Shown one piece after another: positions 40,828 to 53,112 of a stretch of DNA of 64,000 nucleotides. The translations under genes were made by a program, and so were the position numbers. Positions within the stretch are counted from its first letter, which is position 1. Every line of letters begins with the position of its first letter. Where the stretch lies: assembly GCA_030248065.1 (NCBI GenBank), contig JASAMV010002052.1, forward strand, positions 1 to 64,000, in the 5' to 3' direction. The notes under the pieces were generated by a model. That model searched no databases. It had not been told where the DNA came from and saw only the letters and a program-made list of their open reading frames with translations. This stretch comes from Rhynchonema sp. JSB1_4. Lineage: Eukaryota; Nematoda; Chromadorea; Monhysterida; Xyalidae.

Positions 40828-43800
40828 ATGTACAGCTCGGCGGTACTGTACACACAGCTGGTGCTGTCGTTTTTAGTAATTAGAGGTTGGTTGCAGATTG
40901 TTCAATTTTACTCTAAACTTTTTTGTGAGAAACTGAAAAAGAAATCAAAAAATGACATTCCCAGGTCAAAGTCGTGATCCAGAGCTGTTCCGTGCCAGAA
41001 GACAAGGTTAGTTTCATTAAGTTTTTAGACTGAATCTTAATCCAAACTAGAAAAGAACTCTGTTTTTTTTCGTTTCTAAATTATGTAACTTGAGGTTACA
41101 ATTACCGTGTACAACCAACCAAGGAGTAGCATGACATTCTGTGATGTTTCAGTTGCGGTGATCGGTCGTGTGTGCACGCAGAGCATTGACTGTGGCAGCA
41201 GTGGGGCGTATTGTGACAGTTCGAAGCGATGTCGATGTTTGTCCTCGTATACGGATGTCAATGGATATTGTTGGCAAAGTATGCTTTTTATTTCTTGGAC
41301 CCGACATCAAACTTGGTCTTGGTCAGCCGATTGCCAACACTTGGCCAGACCTGATTTTGCGCGCGAAACTTACTGATGACACCGATTTTGAACAGCTTTA
41401 TAAATATTGCTAAAAACTGATAAACAACTATTACGCTGGTCAAAGTTGATGGCAATGGCTAGTGACAAAACTGACCCAAGAATGAACTGGATTCTGAATC
41501 GATCACCAAAACTACGGATGTAGTCAATTTAGTTTGAATGAAGTTTTAAAAACAATCTTCAGAAATCAACCCGGACGAGTCTGGTTGTCAACATTCGCAA
41601 CAGTGCAGTGCTGTCTGGCCGGGCTCGTACTGTAGCTCGGGTACATGCCGATGCGCCAACAATCAACCGGGTTTTCTCACCAGAGACGGAATGGTGTGCG
41701 TCAATTATGGTGCGTTACTTTACTGTGCGAATGTCTTTGATTGGCGATTGTGCCTTTTCGTTCATGTTGTGGCGCAAATTCTATGTGTTTAATTCCGATT
41801 TTGATTGATTGATTTTATTGGTGTTTACCTTGGACATGCAATAACGCAACAGTGATTCTAACCATGATGAGGAACTGGCGGCTTGATTTGCTCATGGTGA
41901 ACCACAGAGTTTGATTGCACACCGAAGGCTGTGATAATGAGTCGTATAGCGTGCGTTTGGAAGAACCTCTCTGTCAGCTGATATAGCTTCACAGAAGCAT
42001 TGAAACGATGAACAAATAAATCGGCTCGAGACACTTACCGCAGTTGGTGCACAGGTCAATGCCCAGTCAACGGTCCGTACACAGCGTACCCCGATTTCAC
42101 GTGTGGCACTGGTGTGCCCGTCACCGATAATATCTGCCTCGAAAACTACGACTGTATTTGCACAACAGCTGACTGCTCCACCACCGGAGGCGGACGTGCC
42201 GGAATATGCTGTCCCGCTAGAGGTATACGGTAGTTATATTGTTCGGTTACGGTAGACGTGCAGTAGTGAATGGTTGCAGGCGATGTCTCGGTGCAGGTGT
42301 TTATCTCCTCAGAGAGCATACTTGATCATATATGGAAACTTCGGTTTGCAAAAACCAAGCGAGAAGTGACTATAGCGTTAAAATTGCTTCAGCACCAACT
42401 TGGTCAATCGTGAAACAATCTGGCGCTTACGGCACATTCCAGTGAAACATCACATACAAATCCTTCTCCTTTCAGCATTGGCCTGTATCCAACCGCAAGA
42501 CTCGGGCTCTGGTTCGGGCGGTTCTGGTTTCACGACGCGCTATTTCTACAATTCTATCACCCAGTCATGTGAAACATTCACATATTTCGGCGCCGGTGGT
42601 AATGCGAATAATTTCGAGACTTTTGAACAGTGTGAATCGTATTGCAAAGACGGTAAGTAAAATGTTTCATTTTTGCGTTCTTTTCACCAAAACAATATCG
42701 CTTGTCAACAGTGTGTCCCCGTGGATCACCGCTGTACGGCACTTTCGTAGTGGTTGGTCCAGCATCGAAGGCCCAAATCCAATACTGCACAAGATCGACG
42801 GGCGCGACGACGTTCTGTTCCGATACTCGTTTTGAATGCAAACAAGTTGGAACGCAGGACATCTGCTGTCCCACCGTGTGTGAGTGACGTATTATCATAT
42901 TGATGACGATAATTTTCTCTTCAAGTTGTTCAAATATTCTTTCCTTATTTAGCGCACATCTGCAGTCGACTGGGTGGACGGAGTTATCAATCGGACGTTG
43001 CACCGACGACCAATTATGATCCCGGAGATCGACCTCCGGGCACAACAAGGACGTATAATCGGTGTGATAAGTGCAATATATAAAAGTAACAATAACAAGT
43101 AGTAGCGACGATTAATATTAACAGTAACAAACAACTATTTTTTTCATTTCAAAAAAATTTTTCTTCATTTCCAGTTGGTACTACGACGAAGGCACACGTC
43201 AATGTCGCACGTTCACTTATTTGGGCTATTCAGGCAACTTCAACAATTTCTTCTCACAATCGCATTGCGAATCTTATTGCTCCAAACGTTTGTTTTTCTT
43301 TTCGTAAATTTTTATTATTGGTCATTTTATTGCAAAAGCATAATCCGATGACGTTTCAGGCCTATGCGATGCCGGACGCCCATTGTCGGACGGTCGGGGA
43401 AACAACCGAGACTGCGGCACTGGCTGCCCGAATGGATACGAATGCAAGAACTCTGTCTGCTGCCCAACGAAACGTTCGTTGGTTTACTTCAGTAAAAATT
43501 TAAAATAAAGCTTAAAATTGTAAATCTGGTATTGTATCTTTTCTACAGAAACCGTCTGCAAACAGCCGCAGAGCGCCGGTGCGTGTTTCCAGTTTACCAA
43601 GCGTTGGTGGTTCAACTCAGCGGCTGGCCAGTGTGAAGAGTTCGATTATACGGGATGTCAGGGCAACGATAACAACTTTCTCACGTTCGATGATTGCGCG
43701 ACGTTTTGCGAGGGCATCAGTCGTTAGTTTGTCTTTGTTGTGCACTGAATTACATACACTTTGGCCGATTTCGAACTTGGTGATCGGATTACAAACGCCT

Positions 43801-46800
43801 CCGCCCGGTGACTCAGTCGAACCTCTACATAGTGTACAGAACGGGACCCGACTATTTTGTTCACTATGAAGGATATTCACCGGCTGGGAGCATCACATCA
43901 ATTTGGGAACTGGATCAACTCGTTCGCTGTACAGAGAGACACAGCATGCAGAGATTCACTACGTGGACGATTGGCTGTATAGTATAGAATACAAGAGTTT
44001 TGCACAAATGTCGCCATTTTCGACCAGTGTAAAAGTTGTTTTATGGTCAGTCTTGGAAGACCCTTTACGCTGGTCAAAGTAAACGACATCATGAAGACAA
44101 CAAAGTGTCCTTCACACTGAATGTTTAGTTACAGAAAGACAGTTCCGGTTACCAAGTTTGATCCCGAGATCCGTTAACTATTGGTCGCACAATGACTAAT
44201 GGAGAATTTATCCAAAATTCAAAGGATGGACCCTGATTCAGGCTCAGCCACGCTCAACTACTGTTTAACCACTTTGCTACTTGTATGTCCGAGAAAACAT
44301 TTTCATCTGAAAATATAAACCAGTAGTACAACCACCAGCTGACAGTAACGTGGTTGTTGTACTGGATATTTTCAGGTGAAAATGTTTCGTGAGAAATAAG
44401 TAACTGAGTGGTTAACAGTGGCTGAGCGTGGCAGTTCCTGAATCAGGGTCCATCCTTTGACTTTTGGATAAATTCTCCATCAGTCATTGTGCGACCAATA
44501 CCTACTTGTGCCACGTTTTTAGATTTTGCTAAACACAATCTCACAACTTACCGACTCCCTACTTTCCTTTTCAGCCGAGGGTCTCTGTCCGCAGGGCGAG
44601 GCCTATCGCGACTCCAGTGGTCGCTACCTCGTGTGCAACGGTGCAGGCGCTACAGTAACCACGTGTCCCACCAACTATGTGTGCACGTTCAGTGGGACGG
44701 TGGGAGCGACCGGTGGCACATACAGCTGTTGTCCGACTAAAGGTTTGGTCGAGCTGCCCTCGTATGCCATGTAAGCCCCCAGGCTTTATCGAAGAAGTGC
44801 AAATCGGCCCTCGGCGGTATTCAGGTTGACTTTTGGGAATCGTCTTACCCCAGATAGGGCCATCGGGGCTGGATCTGGAACACTATCAGAAATGTTCCCA
44901 GTATTCGGTCCCAGACATGAAGAAATCCAGTGGTTGCCTTGCGCCGTGTCGCTCATATTATCCACGGCAAAATTTGAACACGTGTGGAACAGTTTACTTT
45001 CATCCTATACCATAATGAAACATCACCCACTGCAGCATACACGTGTGCGCTAACCTCGGACCAAGGCACGTCATGTCTGGGCACCAACGTGGCCCGATGG
45101 TACTACAGCACAACGAATAGACGCTGTGAAACATTCACGTACTTTGGATGCGGTGGCAACAGCAACAATTTCGCCACACAACAAGACTGCAGTGAATACT
45201 GTGACACTGGCGGTGAGTGTCAAGCTGGCTAATGTTTCGATCCTAGCTGTTGTATAGCATCTAAAATAATAGCCGTGGAAAACTTGATGACTGCATCGTA
45301 TCGACTTTGCTTTAGCAATACGACCTTGCAATGGGGATACTTTGAGATTTACTGTAGCCACTTATTTTGACCAGCGTAAAAGTAGCTTGTTCGGTGTCTT
45401 GGAACAACTTTAATGCTGATTAAGATTAGTGATCCGGCCGGGCCCACCCAGTCTAGCCTGGAGCTGGACTGAGCTCAGATCTGCACAATTGGAGCCCACA
45501 AAGCCCAAACCCACTGTGTATCGATCGCACTACGCAAAGCGTTACGCACACCCAATGCATAAGATTAGTGACAACATGAAACGACATCTCAAAAAACGTT
45601 ACGTGACCAATACAGAACTGATCCGGTCTGTGATCACCAAGTGTGATACCATTGATGTCATGTTGATGCACAGGTTGTCCCTACGGTGGCACCCCGTTCG
45701 TGCAAAGCAATGGTGCATACCTGACGTGTGCGGCAAGCACTTTTGGTGGCGTGGCGGGCACTTGTGGCGCTGGCTATTTCTGCACAACGGTGACTGTACG
45801 AATTGGAGTCACCACACAGACAAATAACTATTGTTGCCCGACTAGAGGTACATAAGGGGTAGTAATTTCTGACCATGTGCTTACTTGAGTCAGGTATAGG
45901 TATAGCTCTTTTCATTCATAATGCCCAATGTTTAAACATGGCATGTGCATAAACATGCAGCGAGCTGACGCACCTAACCGTTCTTACGTGTTGTACGGCG
46001 CATGCAGTTTCGGTGGCTGATGTTCCTACACCCAACATCTCGGTCAAGATAAACGTTGGGCTAAATACTGGTCTTGTGACACGTGCTAATGTCTCAACAC
46101 ACGAAACTGACAGAATGAACTCACTCCAGCATCCGTGTGCACATCCCCACGTCTCGATGGCGTGTCGTGTCTGTCGCAATCAGTGACTCGTTGGTACTTC
46201 AACTCAGTCACCCGTACGTGCGAACAGTTCCAGTTCCGCGGCTGCAATGGGAATCGGAACAACTTTGCCACAAGGACCAGCTGTTTAGCGTACTGTAACA
46301 GTGCTGGTTGGTGAAAGTTGTGGGCTACGTTTTGTGCGTTTTTTACACTTTAAGGTAATCATGAAACATCATTTAGATTGTCCCGACGGTGAGGTCGCTC
46401 TGCAAGACATCGCTGGCGGAACGCTGACCAGATGCACTGTGGGCGCCACTTGCCCTGATTCAAGGTTGAAGTTTCAAACGATTTATTGTTACTGTTTTTT
46501 TAACTTGACACGAATTCTTTTCCAGGTACACATGTGTTGCGAGTACCGTATACGGCGGTGGCGTGTGCTGCGGGTCAAGTGCTCCGGTCAGTTGATCATA
46601 GGCAGCTGGTCGTCGAGTCGGATCTGCCGGTTCCGTATCTTTTTGGGCCAGTGAACCTTTTGGGCCACAGTACTTTTTGGGCCACGTGACCTTTTGGGCC
46701 AGGTACTTTTTGGGCCACATAAGGTTTCGGACCAGGAACCTTTTTGGCCACGGACCTTTTGGGCCAGATACCTTTTGGGCCAGGTACCTTTTGGACCTCA

Positions 46801-49800
46801 TGTGAATGGCGTACTTTTTGGGCCAGGTACTGTACGTTTAGGGCCAGGTACTTTTTGGGCCACATAAGGTTTCGGACCAGGAACCTTTTTGGCCACGGAC
46901 CTTTTGGGCCAGATACCTTTTGGGCCAGGTACCTTTTGGACCTCATGTGAATGGCGTACTTTTTGGGCCAGGTACTGTACGTTTAGGGCCAGGTACTTTT
47001 TGGGCCACATAAGGTTTCGGACCAGGAACCTTTTTGGCCACGCACCTTTTGGGCCAGATACCTTTTGGGCCAGGTACCTTTTGGACCTCATGTGCATGGC
47101 GTACTTTTTGGGGCCAGGTACGTTTATAGGGCCAGGTACTTTTTGGGTCACATGCGCATGGTGTACTTTCTGGGCCAGGTACGTTTTGGGTCAGGTACCT
47201 TTTGGGCCACATGTACATGGTGTACTTTTTGGGCCACATATGCATAGCGTACTTTTTGGGCCATGTAGGTACCTTGTGGCCCAGGTAAACGCTTTGGGCC
47301 ACGTTACATTTCGGACCAGGTACCTTTTGGGCCAGGTATCTTTTGGGCCGTGTACTTTTTGGGACACGCGTGCATGGTGTGCCTTTTGGGCCACATGTTT
47401 ATTTTTACTCCATGATCGCTTGCGCATAAACAGTACATAAAATCGGACGACGCTTGTGCTCAAACGTGTAATAAAACAGTTATTCCCACGGCAGTCACTT
47501 TCGTCAATCAGACAGGCGCACTGCAACCCGCGGGTATGTCCCTCTTTCACGTGTGATCCATGTGATTACGTCAGAGGTAAAAGCGTGAGGTTACGTCAGT
47601 GAGAGGTTGTGGCAAAGGTGTTTTTATATGGGCGGAGCGGAGTTACAGATGGGCGCACTACCCCAGTAGGAGACCATATTGTTGATTCCAGAATGCTCGG
47701 AGTCCGGACCAAAAATTAAGCCCTTGTTCAAATTCGTCGTTTCTGAAAACCGTCAGTCAGTACCAATTTACTCCCCAGTCGAAGACCATTCACATCGCAT
47801 TGCCAACATGTAGTATCCTTAACCTGCCAAAGGTATTTTTTGACCACGCTATACATGGAGATCAGAACAACACAATACATTCTACCCTCTTTACACATAG
47901 AGCGATATCAAGCTTGGTGAGCAGATCGGATGTGACTTGCCTTGGTCACATGTGTTTCTTGCATTAAGGACACGCGGGCATGTCCCTCTGGCATGTATGT
48001 CGCAAATGACACCCACACACTTATGTTTTTCATCTACTAAAAACCTAAACCTTGGCTCAAAATGCATGTGGCATCTTTTGTGCAACTTTCACATAATCGA
48101 CGCTAGATCAGTTCGCCACAGGTATTGTGGACGTGATCCTGGTTCAGGCTGTCATTTGAGTAACAATAAACATGTGACCGTGACCCATCACACCATACAC
48201 ACGTGGCCCAAAAAGTACCTGGCCCAAAACGTACTTGGTCTAAAAGGTACATGGTCCGATATATAACATGGCCCAAAAAGTATTTGGCCCAAAAAGTAAC
48301 ATGGTCCAAGAAGTACGATGGCCCAAAACGTACGTGGCGCAAAAAGTACGCCATGCACATGTGGCCCAAAAAGTACCTGGCCCAAAAGGTATCTGGACCG
48401 AAAGGTACATGGCCCAAAAGGTTCCAGGTCTGAAACCTTATGTGGCCCAAAAAGTACCTGGGCCAAAAGGTCACATGGCCCAAAAAGTACTGCGACCCAA
48501 AAGGTTCACTGGCCCATAAAGATACGGAACCGATCTGCCCTGGTCACGTGACTTTTTTCTATCATTAGGATATTTTCACATTTACTAAAAGTTGTTCTCA
48601 GATGTCTGACGAAAAAGTCACTTGACTATCGTAAAAATTGGGCACTACCCCGATTCACCCAACTCGCTGTCTCAGGCCGATTCGTGTCCGCCGGGTCTGA
48701 CTGCGTGGATTGACGCCATTGACAACCAGCCTCGTACATGCACCCCCAACATCGGTGACTGTCCCTCCGGCTACCAGTGTCGCTACTCGGGCACACGAAG
48801 ACAATACTACTGCTGTGGCACACCGAATAATAGTGCGTTGCATTGTAGTATAATACAGCACCTTTATGCTCTACACTGGCATAGTGTGAGTGGTGACAAT
48901 GTTTCTCCAATAAAAGCGTTTTCCTAAAAGCGGCATCACCGTCTTGGATCCTTCTACAAGACATACAGATCCACAGACTTAGGATCAAGCTCACTTATAG
49001 TCTGTCTTGGGCCCATGCCTCAGCAGTATACGCCTAAGACTGGGTTGGAACAACTGTTGCTGCATAAATCTAGACAAATGGAATGCGTCTCAATCACTGA
49101 TTATCATCAACCCATATCGTGACAAACAGGAAAGTTCATGTCCGACATCTATTGTACGCACACACATTGCAGTGGTTTGCCCGAACGGTGGTGCCCCGTA
49201 CATCCCACCAGGCAGTGGCACCCCGTACCCATGCCTGCCCACCCAACCCAACAGCTGTGCGTCACTCGGTGTGGGCTACACCTGCCAGGCACGCAGTATC
49301 ATCATCAATGGGGTATCCTCGATCGCTGGCACTTGTTGTGGAGCACCGGCCATACAAAGTGAGTATTTTTGTTACACCTTGTGTCGTTAATGAATGAGTA
49401 ATGAGCGGGTTTGCTCGGCCTTACGGTACATGAGGACATCATTAACTGACAAATACATACCTACTGTACATACCAACCGTGCGTATTCCACTGTAATCGG
49501 CAGTGTCAAACTGATGATCGGATTGGATCGGTTTAGATGAATTTATAACAAGAATCGTATGTGTATTGCACACTGTATGGCTACCAGGGTTGGGTTAAAA
49601 AAAAGTAACAATTTTTTTTATAAAAAAAATTTTTTAAAAAAAAGTTCGCCACTTTTTCGGTTTTTAAAAATTAGAAAAGTAAGTTCACTTTTTTATTATT
49701 TCACAACTTTTTTTTATTATTTTCCCCTTTTTTACTGTGAAATGCATGCTTTTATGCATGTTTTTGCTTGTTGTTTCTCAAAAAATCGCCTGCGGCGCTT

Positions 49801-52800
49801 GTATTTTGCATCGGTTCAATGCCATTACAACGTTAGACAGTCCGTGGCTCTGCTAAACTACCTAAGCAGCCGTCATTATGTGCGCATTCAGTTCTTCCAG
49901 CAAGTCAAACCTGCTTGAAGTCTTAAATTATCGTTCCAAAACTGCGGGTTATGCTGCTGTTTTCATGTAACTTTGCTTAAAAATGCGCCAATCATTTACC
50001 TTTCCCGTGACACGCCTTCACTTTTTATACTGCAATCTTACATATGTAGGTACATATGGTGGACAGACTATCCCCAGCGCAAATTGTCACGTTATCTGGC
50101 TCATCGTAAAAAATCTCACCTCGCTACTGCCCGTTTGTGAACACAACTGGTCGGTGTCAACTATTCCTATATTCTCAAGTACAATCAAATATACTTCCAA
50201 AAAATTTCGGCAATTATTGGGAACCGAAATTTTTGTGGTCCGGAATAAAAAAAAGTAAATCTTAAAAAATTTTTTTTAATTCAAAAAAGTTTAAAAAAGT
50301 TCGATATTAAAATTTTTTTTAAATCCAACCCTGATGGCTACCTTACCTATCCGTGTTTGATACTACGGGCCGTGATGAAGCAAACGCGCACCCACGGGTT
50401 CCAAGAACCCATCTTGTCCACTAGAAAAGTGCGGTCGCAATTCTCTCCCATTTCAGGCGTTTGTGGTCCGGGTTTCACACCCCGCAACGACTTCACGGGT
50501 TCACCAGCCCGCTGTCATCCAGTGACGGCACCCATCTGCCCGGCCCCATCCCAATGTCGTGCCAGTGCCAATGCTGCCAATGTGTATTACTGTTGTGAAC
50601 AGACAGGGACACCCGGTTAGTGCATCCACTGTTTTGAAAAGGTGATGTTTCATGCAACCGAAAAGTTTGACAATACAAATTTACGGCACTATGGATTTTC
50701 CTCGAAAATAAAAGAGATCGGCCGATCAATAACGATACGATCTATCATCTTTTGTGTAAAGCACGTCCACAAGACAGCACCCAGTGCACTTTGAGATCGG
50801 CCGATGTTTCAGTGAACGTGTGTCCCAACGGTTTCTCGGCGCTGCAATTCCAAGGTGCCCCAGTGGTGTGCACAACGGGTGCACAATCAGCCAACTGTCA
50901 ACCACCCTTCACCTGTCAACAGAGTCCCACCAATTTCCTCTTCTATTGCTGTCAACCAGGTATGGAATTTTGGTTGTGCTCATCTATACTTCCATTTTGA
51001 ATTTCTAAGCGGATTTAGTTTCCCTGGGCAGTTTCAAGAACTCAGGTCACAGATCAATCCCGCATCAACTTAAGGTCATCGTCATACCATACGCCACACA
51101 CTTTTAAAAACATCAACAAGCACGGGTTGGTACGGGTGGCAGAGCGTGCCAAGTTGTATGATGTTCCACAATAATATCGGCTGTTTCAAACCATTTCCTT
51201 CACGGTCCTTCACGATTCAGGCAGCAGCGGTACCGGTCTATGTCCGATCACCAACCAGGCATCGCGTGGTTCCTGTTCCCCGACGCAGTTCAACGCGTGT
51301 GGCGTGTTTGGCAGCAACTACTATTGTGCTGTGTTGGGCGTCAATCAGTACGGATGCTGTTCAACTGGCGCTGACCCGCCCACCACACCGCCACGTTGGT
51401 GACGTGTTTGTATAATTTTCTAAACATTTACAGTCTTGTGCCTAGTTTAGTACTGCAATCTCCACTTTGCATTGTGAGTTGATCGAAAGGCCGAGCTTGT
51501 ATTTATAGCTTACCTGGTATGTAAAGAGGTTCACCACACCGAAGTCCACTATTGTGAAGGTAGACTGTATAAATCAGCCCTTTTATAGTGAACCCCATGA
51601 CACAGTTTTGGTTTCATACAGTCTGCCGGTACTACAGTTCCGGGTGCAATTCTAGGCTGAAAGTTGAAGTCGCGTGCACGCGACTTCCTAGTGCTAAAAC
51701 ATAGGGAGCGCACGCCAGCGCACGCGCAAAACTTCGCGTGCACGCGCGTGCACGCGAAGTTACTTCGACTTTTGCCTATACTTTGCACTGTTTCGCACGC
51801 GCGTGCACGCGACTTCAACTTTCAGCCTAGAATTGCACCCGGTACTGTATGTATATATACGTATTATATTTGTATTTATACCCGCTAACTCCGTCTGAAA
51901 TCAACTCTCTTCTGCAGTGTGCCGGCTGATGCCAAAGGATTGAAGGCTGTGTTTTTGTTTTCATAAAATATACTGTTCACGCACGATCAATGCTGACCAA
52001 CATGCCTTTCAGCGATTGGTGACCCGTGTCCGACGCAATACAACAGTCCCCCGGGTGGTCGACGTCAGTGCACCACTACAGCACAATGCCAAACCGGATA
52101 TTTCTGTGTCACCACCATCCAGGGACAATTCTGTTGCGGATTTGGCGGTTTGTTTCCTTCAAAGTATTTTCCTTGCCATAAAATTCATTGTGATCGGGGT
52201 GAGTTGACGACTCTACAAAGTGGATTGACGAAGTGATTTGAGCACTTCAGTTGATCACTGTATTATAAGTCTGCGTATGTATCTATCCAAAAGTTACAAG
52301 GCCAAGATGCGATCACAATTAATTCTGCTTCGTCTTTTTGGTTGTTCGTTTGAATCTGTTGTCACAGGAAAAGCACCAGGTCATCGTCAATGCGAGTGCA
52401 CCGGATGACCACGTGACCTAAAAACACACACATAAGGCTGGTTCGCCCATCAAGTTCGATGACTGTAGTACCTCTGTTCTTCAGCCGTGCAACCGACCAA
52501 TTGCGATGACGGCACGCAGCCGGCGACAGGCAGCAGCTGTACAGCACCAGGGCCCAACACCGGCTGTCCGTTTGGGTTCATTTGCGAGCAGTCACGATCA
52601 GCTAATGGCAGACTGCAATGTTGCAGACAACAACAGCAGCAGGCCGATCGTTAGTATCAATTTGTGAGGTTCACACCTGAGTTCGAATCGCGGTGACGTG
52701 CGCACAGTTTTTGCACGAAAACGTCACGTGGCAGAACTGAATTATAAGCATCAACTACAAACACATGCTATCATTGCCGCTGACGTTGACCAAAATGTTC

Positions 52801-53112
52801 AATGGTTCAGTTCAGCGTACAGCAGTGCGTAAATGTTGGACTGAGACGCGGACTTGAATTTCTCGGCTTCGTTCTGCGGCTCTATACAGGCCCGAAATTG
52901 AAGCACGCACAGTCGGGACCAAACTCGATTTTCTCACACGACAATGTCATCCTGATGTTTCAGCGCACGGCTGTCCCCCCGGTCGTCGAGCGTCGTTGTA
53001 TCCAGGCACCCAGATGCCTCTGTCGTGCACCACCGGCGGGCCACCCTGTCCAAGTGGGGGCTCATGCCAACTGTCAAGTCGATACGGATCGAACATTTGT
53101 TGTCAATTATAA
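40828..53112 (+). CDS. Secreted multidomain Kunitz and lustrin-type cysteine-rich protein
   Basis: Probably an extracellular or cuticle-associated protease-inhibitor-like protein. Exons: 40828-40885, 40965-41006, 41153-41278, 41563-41709, 42055-42222, 42476-42652, 42712-42879, 42953-43061, 43175-43287, 43360-43473, 43549-43719, 44575-44742, 45036-45212, 45674-45847, 46130-46306, 46377-46464, 46526-46586, 48676-48832, 49173-49358, 50457-50615, 50813-50959, 51221-51394, 52013-52147, 52485-52649, 52964-53112; about 1169 residues. Order: hydrophobic signal-like start (VLYTQLVLSFLVIR), two EB-like modules (34-124), then cysteine-rich modules ending in CCPT/CCG alternating with five Kunitz domains (about 183-238, 297-368, 410-463, 523-578, 640-695), then eight more cysteine modules to the end. 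Kunitz 3-5 have six cysteines, with F, L and L at P1. Kunitz 1-2 lack the second and fourth. Most introns are phase 1. The introns hold several transposons. Confidence 0.85.
44181..44498. mobile_element. 318-bp near-perfect hairpin MITE
   Basis: Two arms of roughly 150 bp are inverted copies around a small loop near 44335-44350. The ends are TTGGTCGCACAATGACT and AGTCATTGTGCGACCAA, flanked by TA on both sides (44179-44180 and 44499-44500). It is inserted in the intron before exon 12 of the Kunitz gene and would form a long RNA stem in the transcript. Confidence 0.82.
46629..48531. mobile_element. 1.9-kb foldback element with tandem-repeat arms
   Basis: Terminal inverted repeats start GGTTCCGTATCTTT and continue as GGGCCAGTGAACC on both ends. 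The 8-bp flank GATCTGCC is duplicated perfectly (46621-46628 and 48532-48539). Both arms are tandem runs of a CTTTTTGGGCCAGGTA-like unit. The left arm (to about 47400) is longer than the right (from about 48190) because of three near-identical 145-bp units starting at 46701, 46846 and 46991. The centre (47400-48190) is unique and shows no transposase. The element lies in the intron 46587-48675 of the Kunitz gene. Confidence 0.85.
49585..50333. mobile_element. 749-bp hAT-like element, A/T-rich ends
   Basis: Ends CAGGGTTGG and CCAACCCTG are complements, followed inward by poly-A/poly-T runs and GTTCG words on both sides. The 8-bp target duplication ATGGCTAC is perfect (49577-49584 and 50334-50341). 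No transposase is seen. It lies in a Kunitz-gene intron. Confidence 0.85.
51635..51847. mobile_element. 213-bp Tc1-type MITE, second copy
   Basis: Same ends (CAGTTCCGGGTGCAATTC, GAATTGCACCCGGTACTG) and same core as the element at 36674-36937, with fewer GCGTGCAC repeats. TA flanks both sides (51633-51634, 51848-51849). It is intronic in the Kunitz gene. Confidence 0.85.

Noticed and set aside
46460..48550. Long overlapping open frames on both strands with repeated GPKGTWPK- or GQVPFGP-like words
   Set aside because: They are translations of the foldback element's tandem DNA repeat; both strands are open at once and there is no gene-like start or domain.
52640..52740. tRNA-like B box (GTTCGAATC) near 52682
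   Set aside because: No A box or acceptor stem at a suitable distance.
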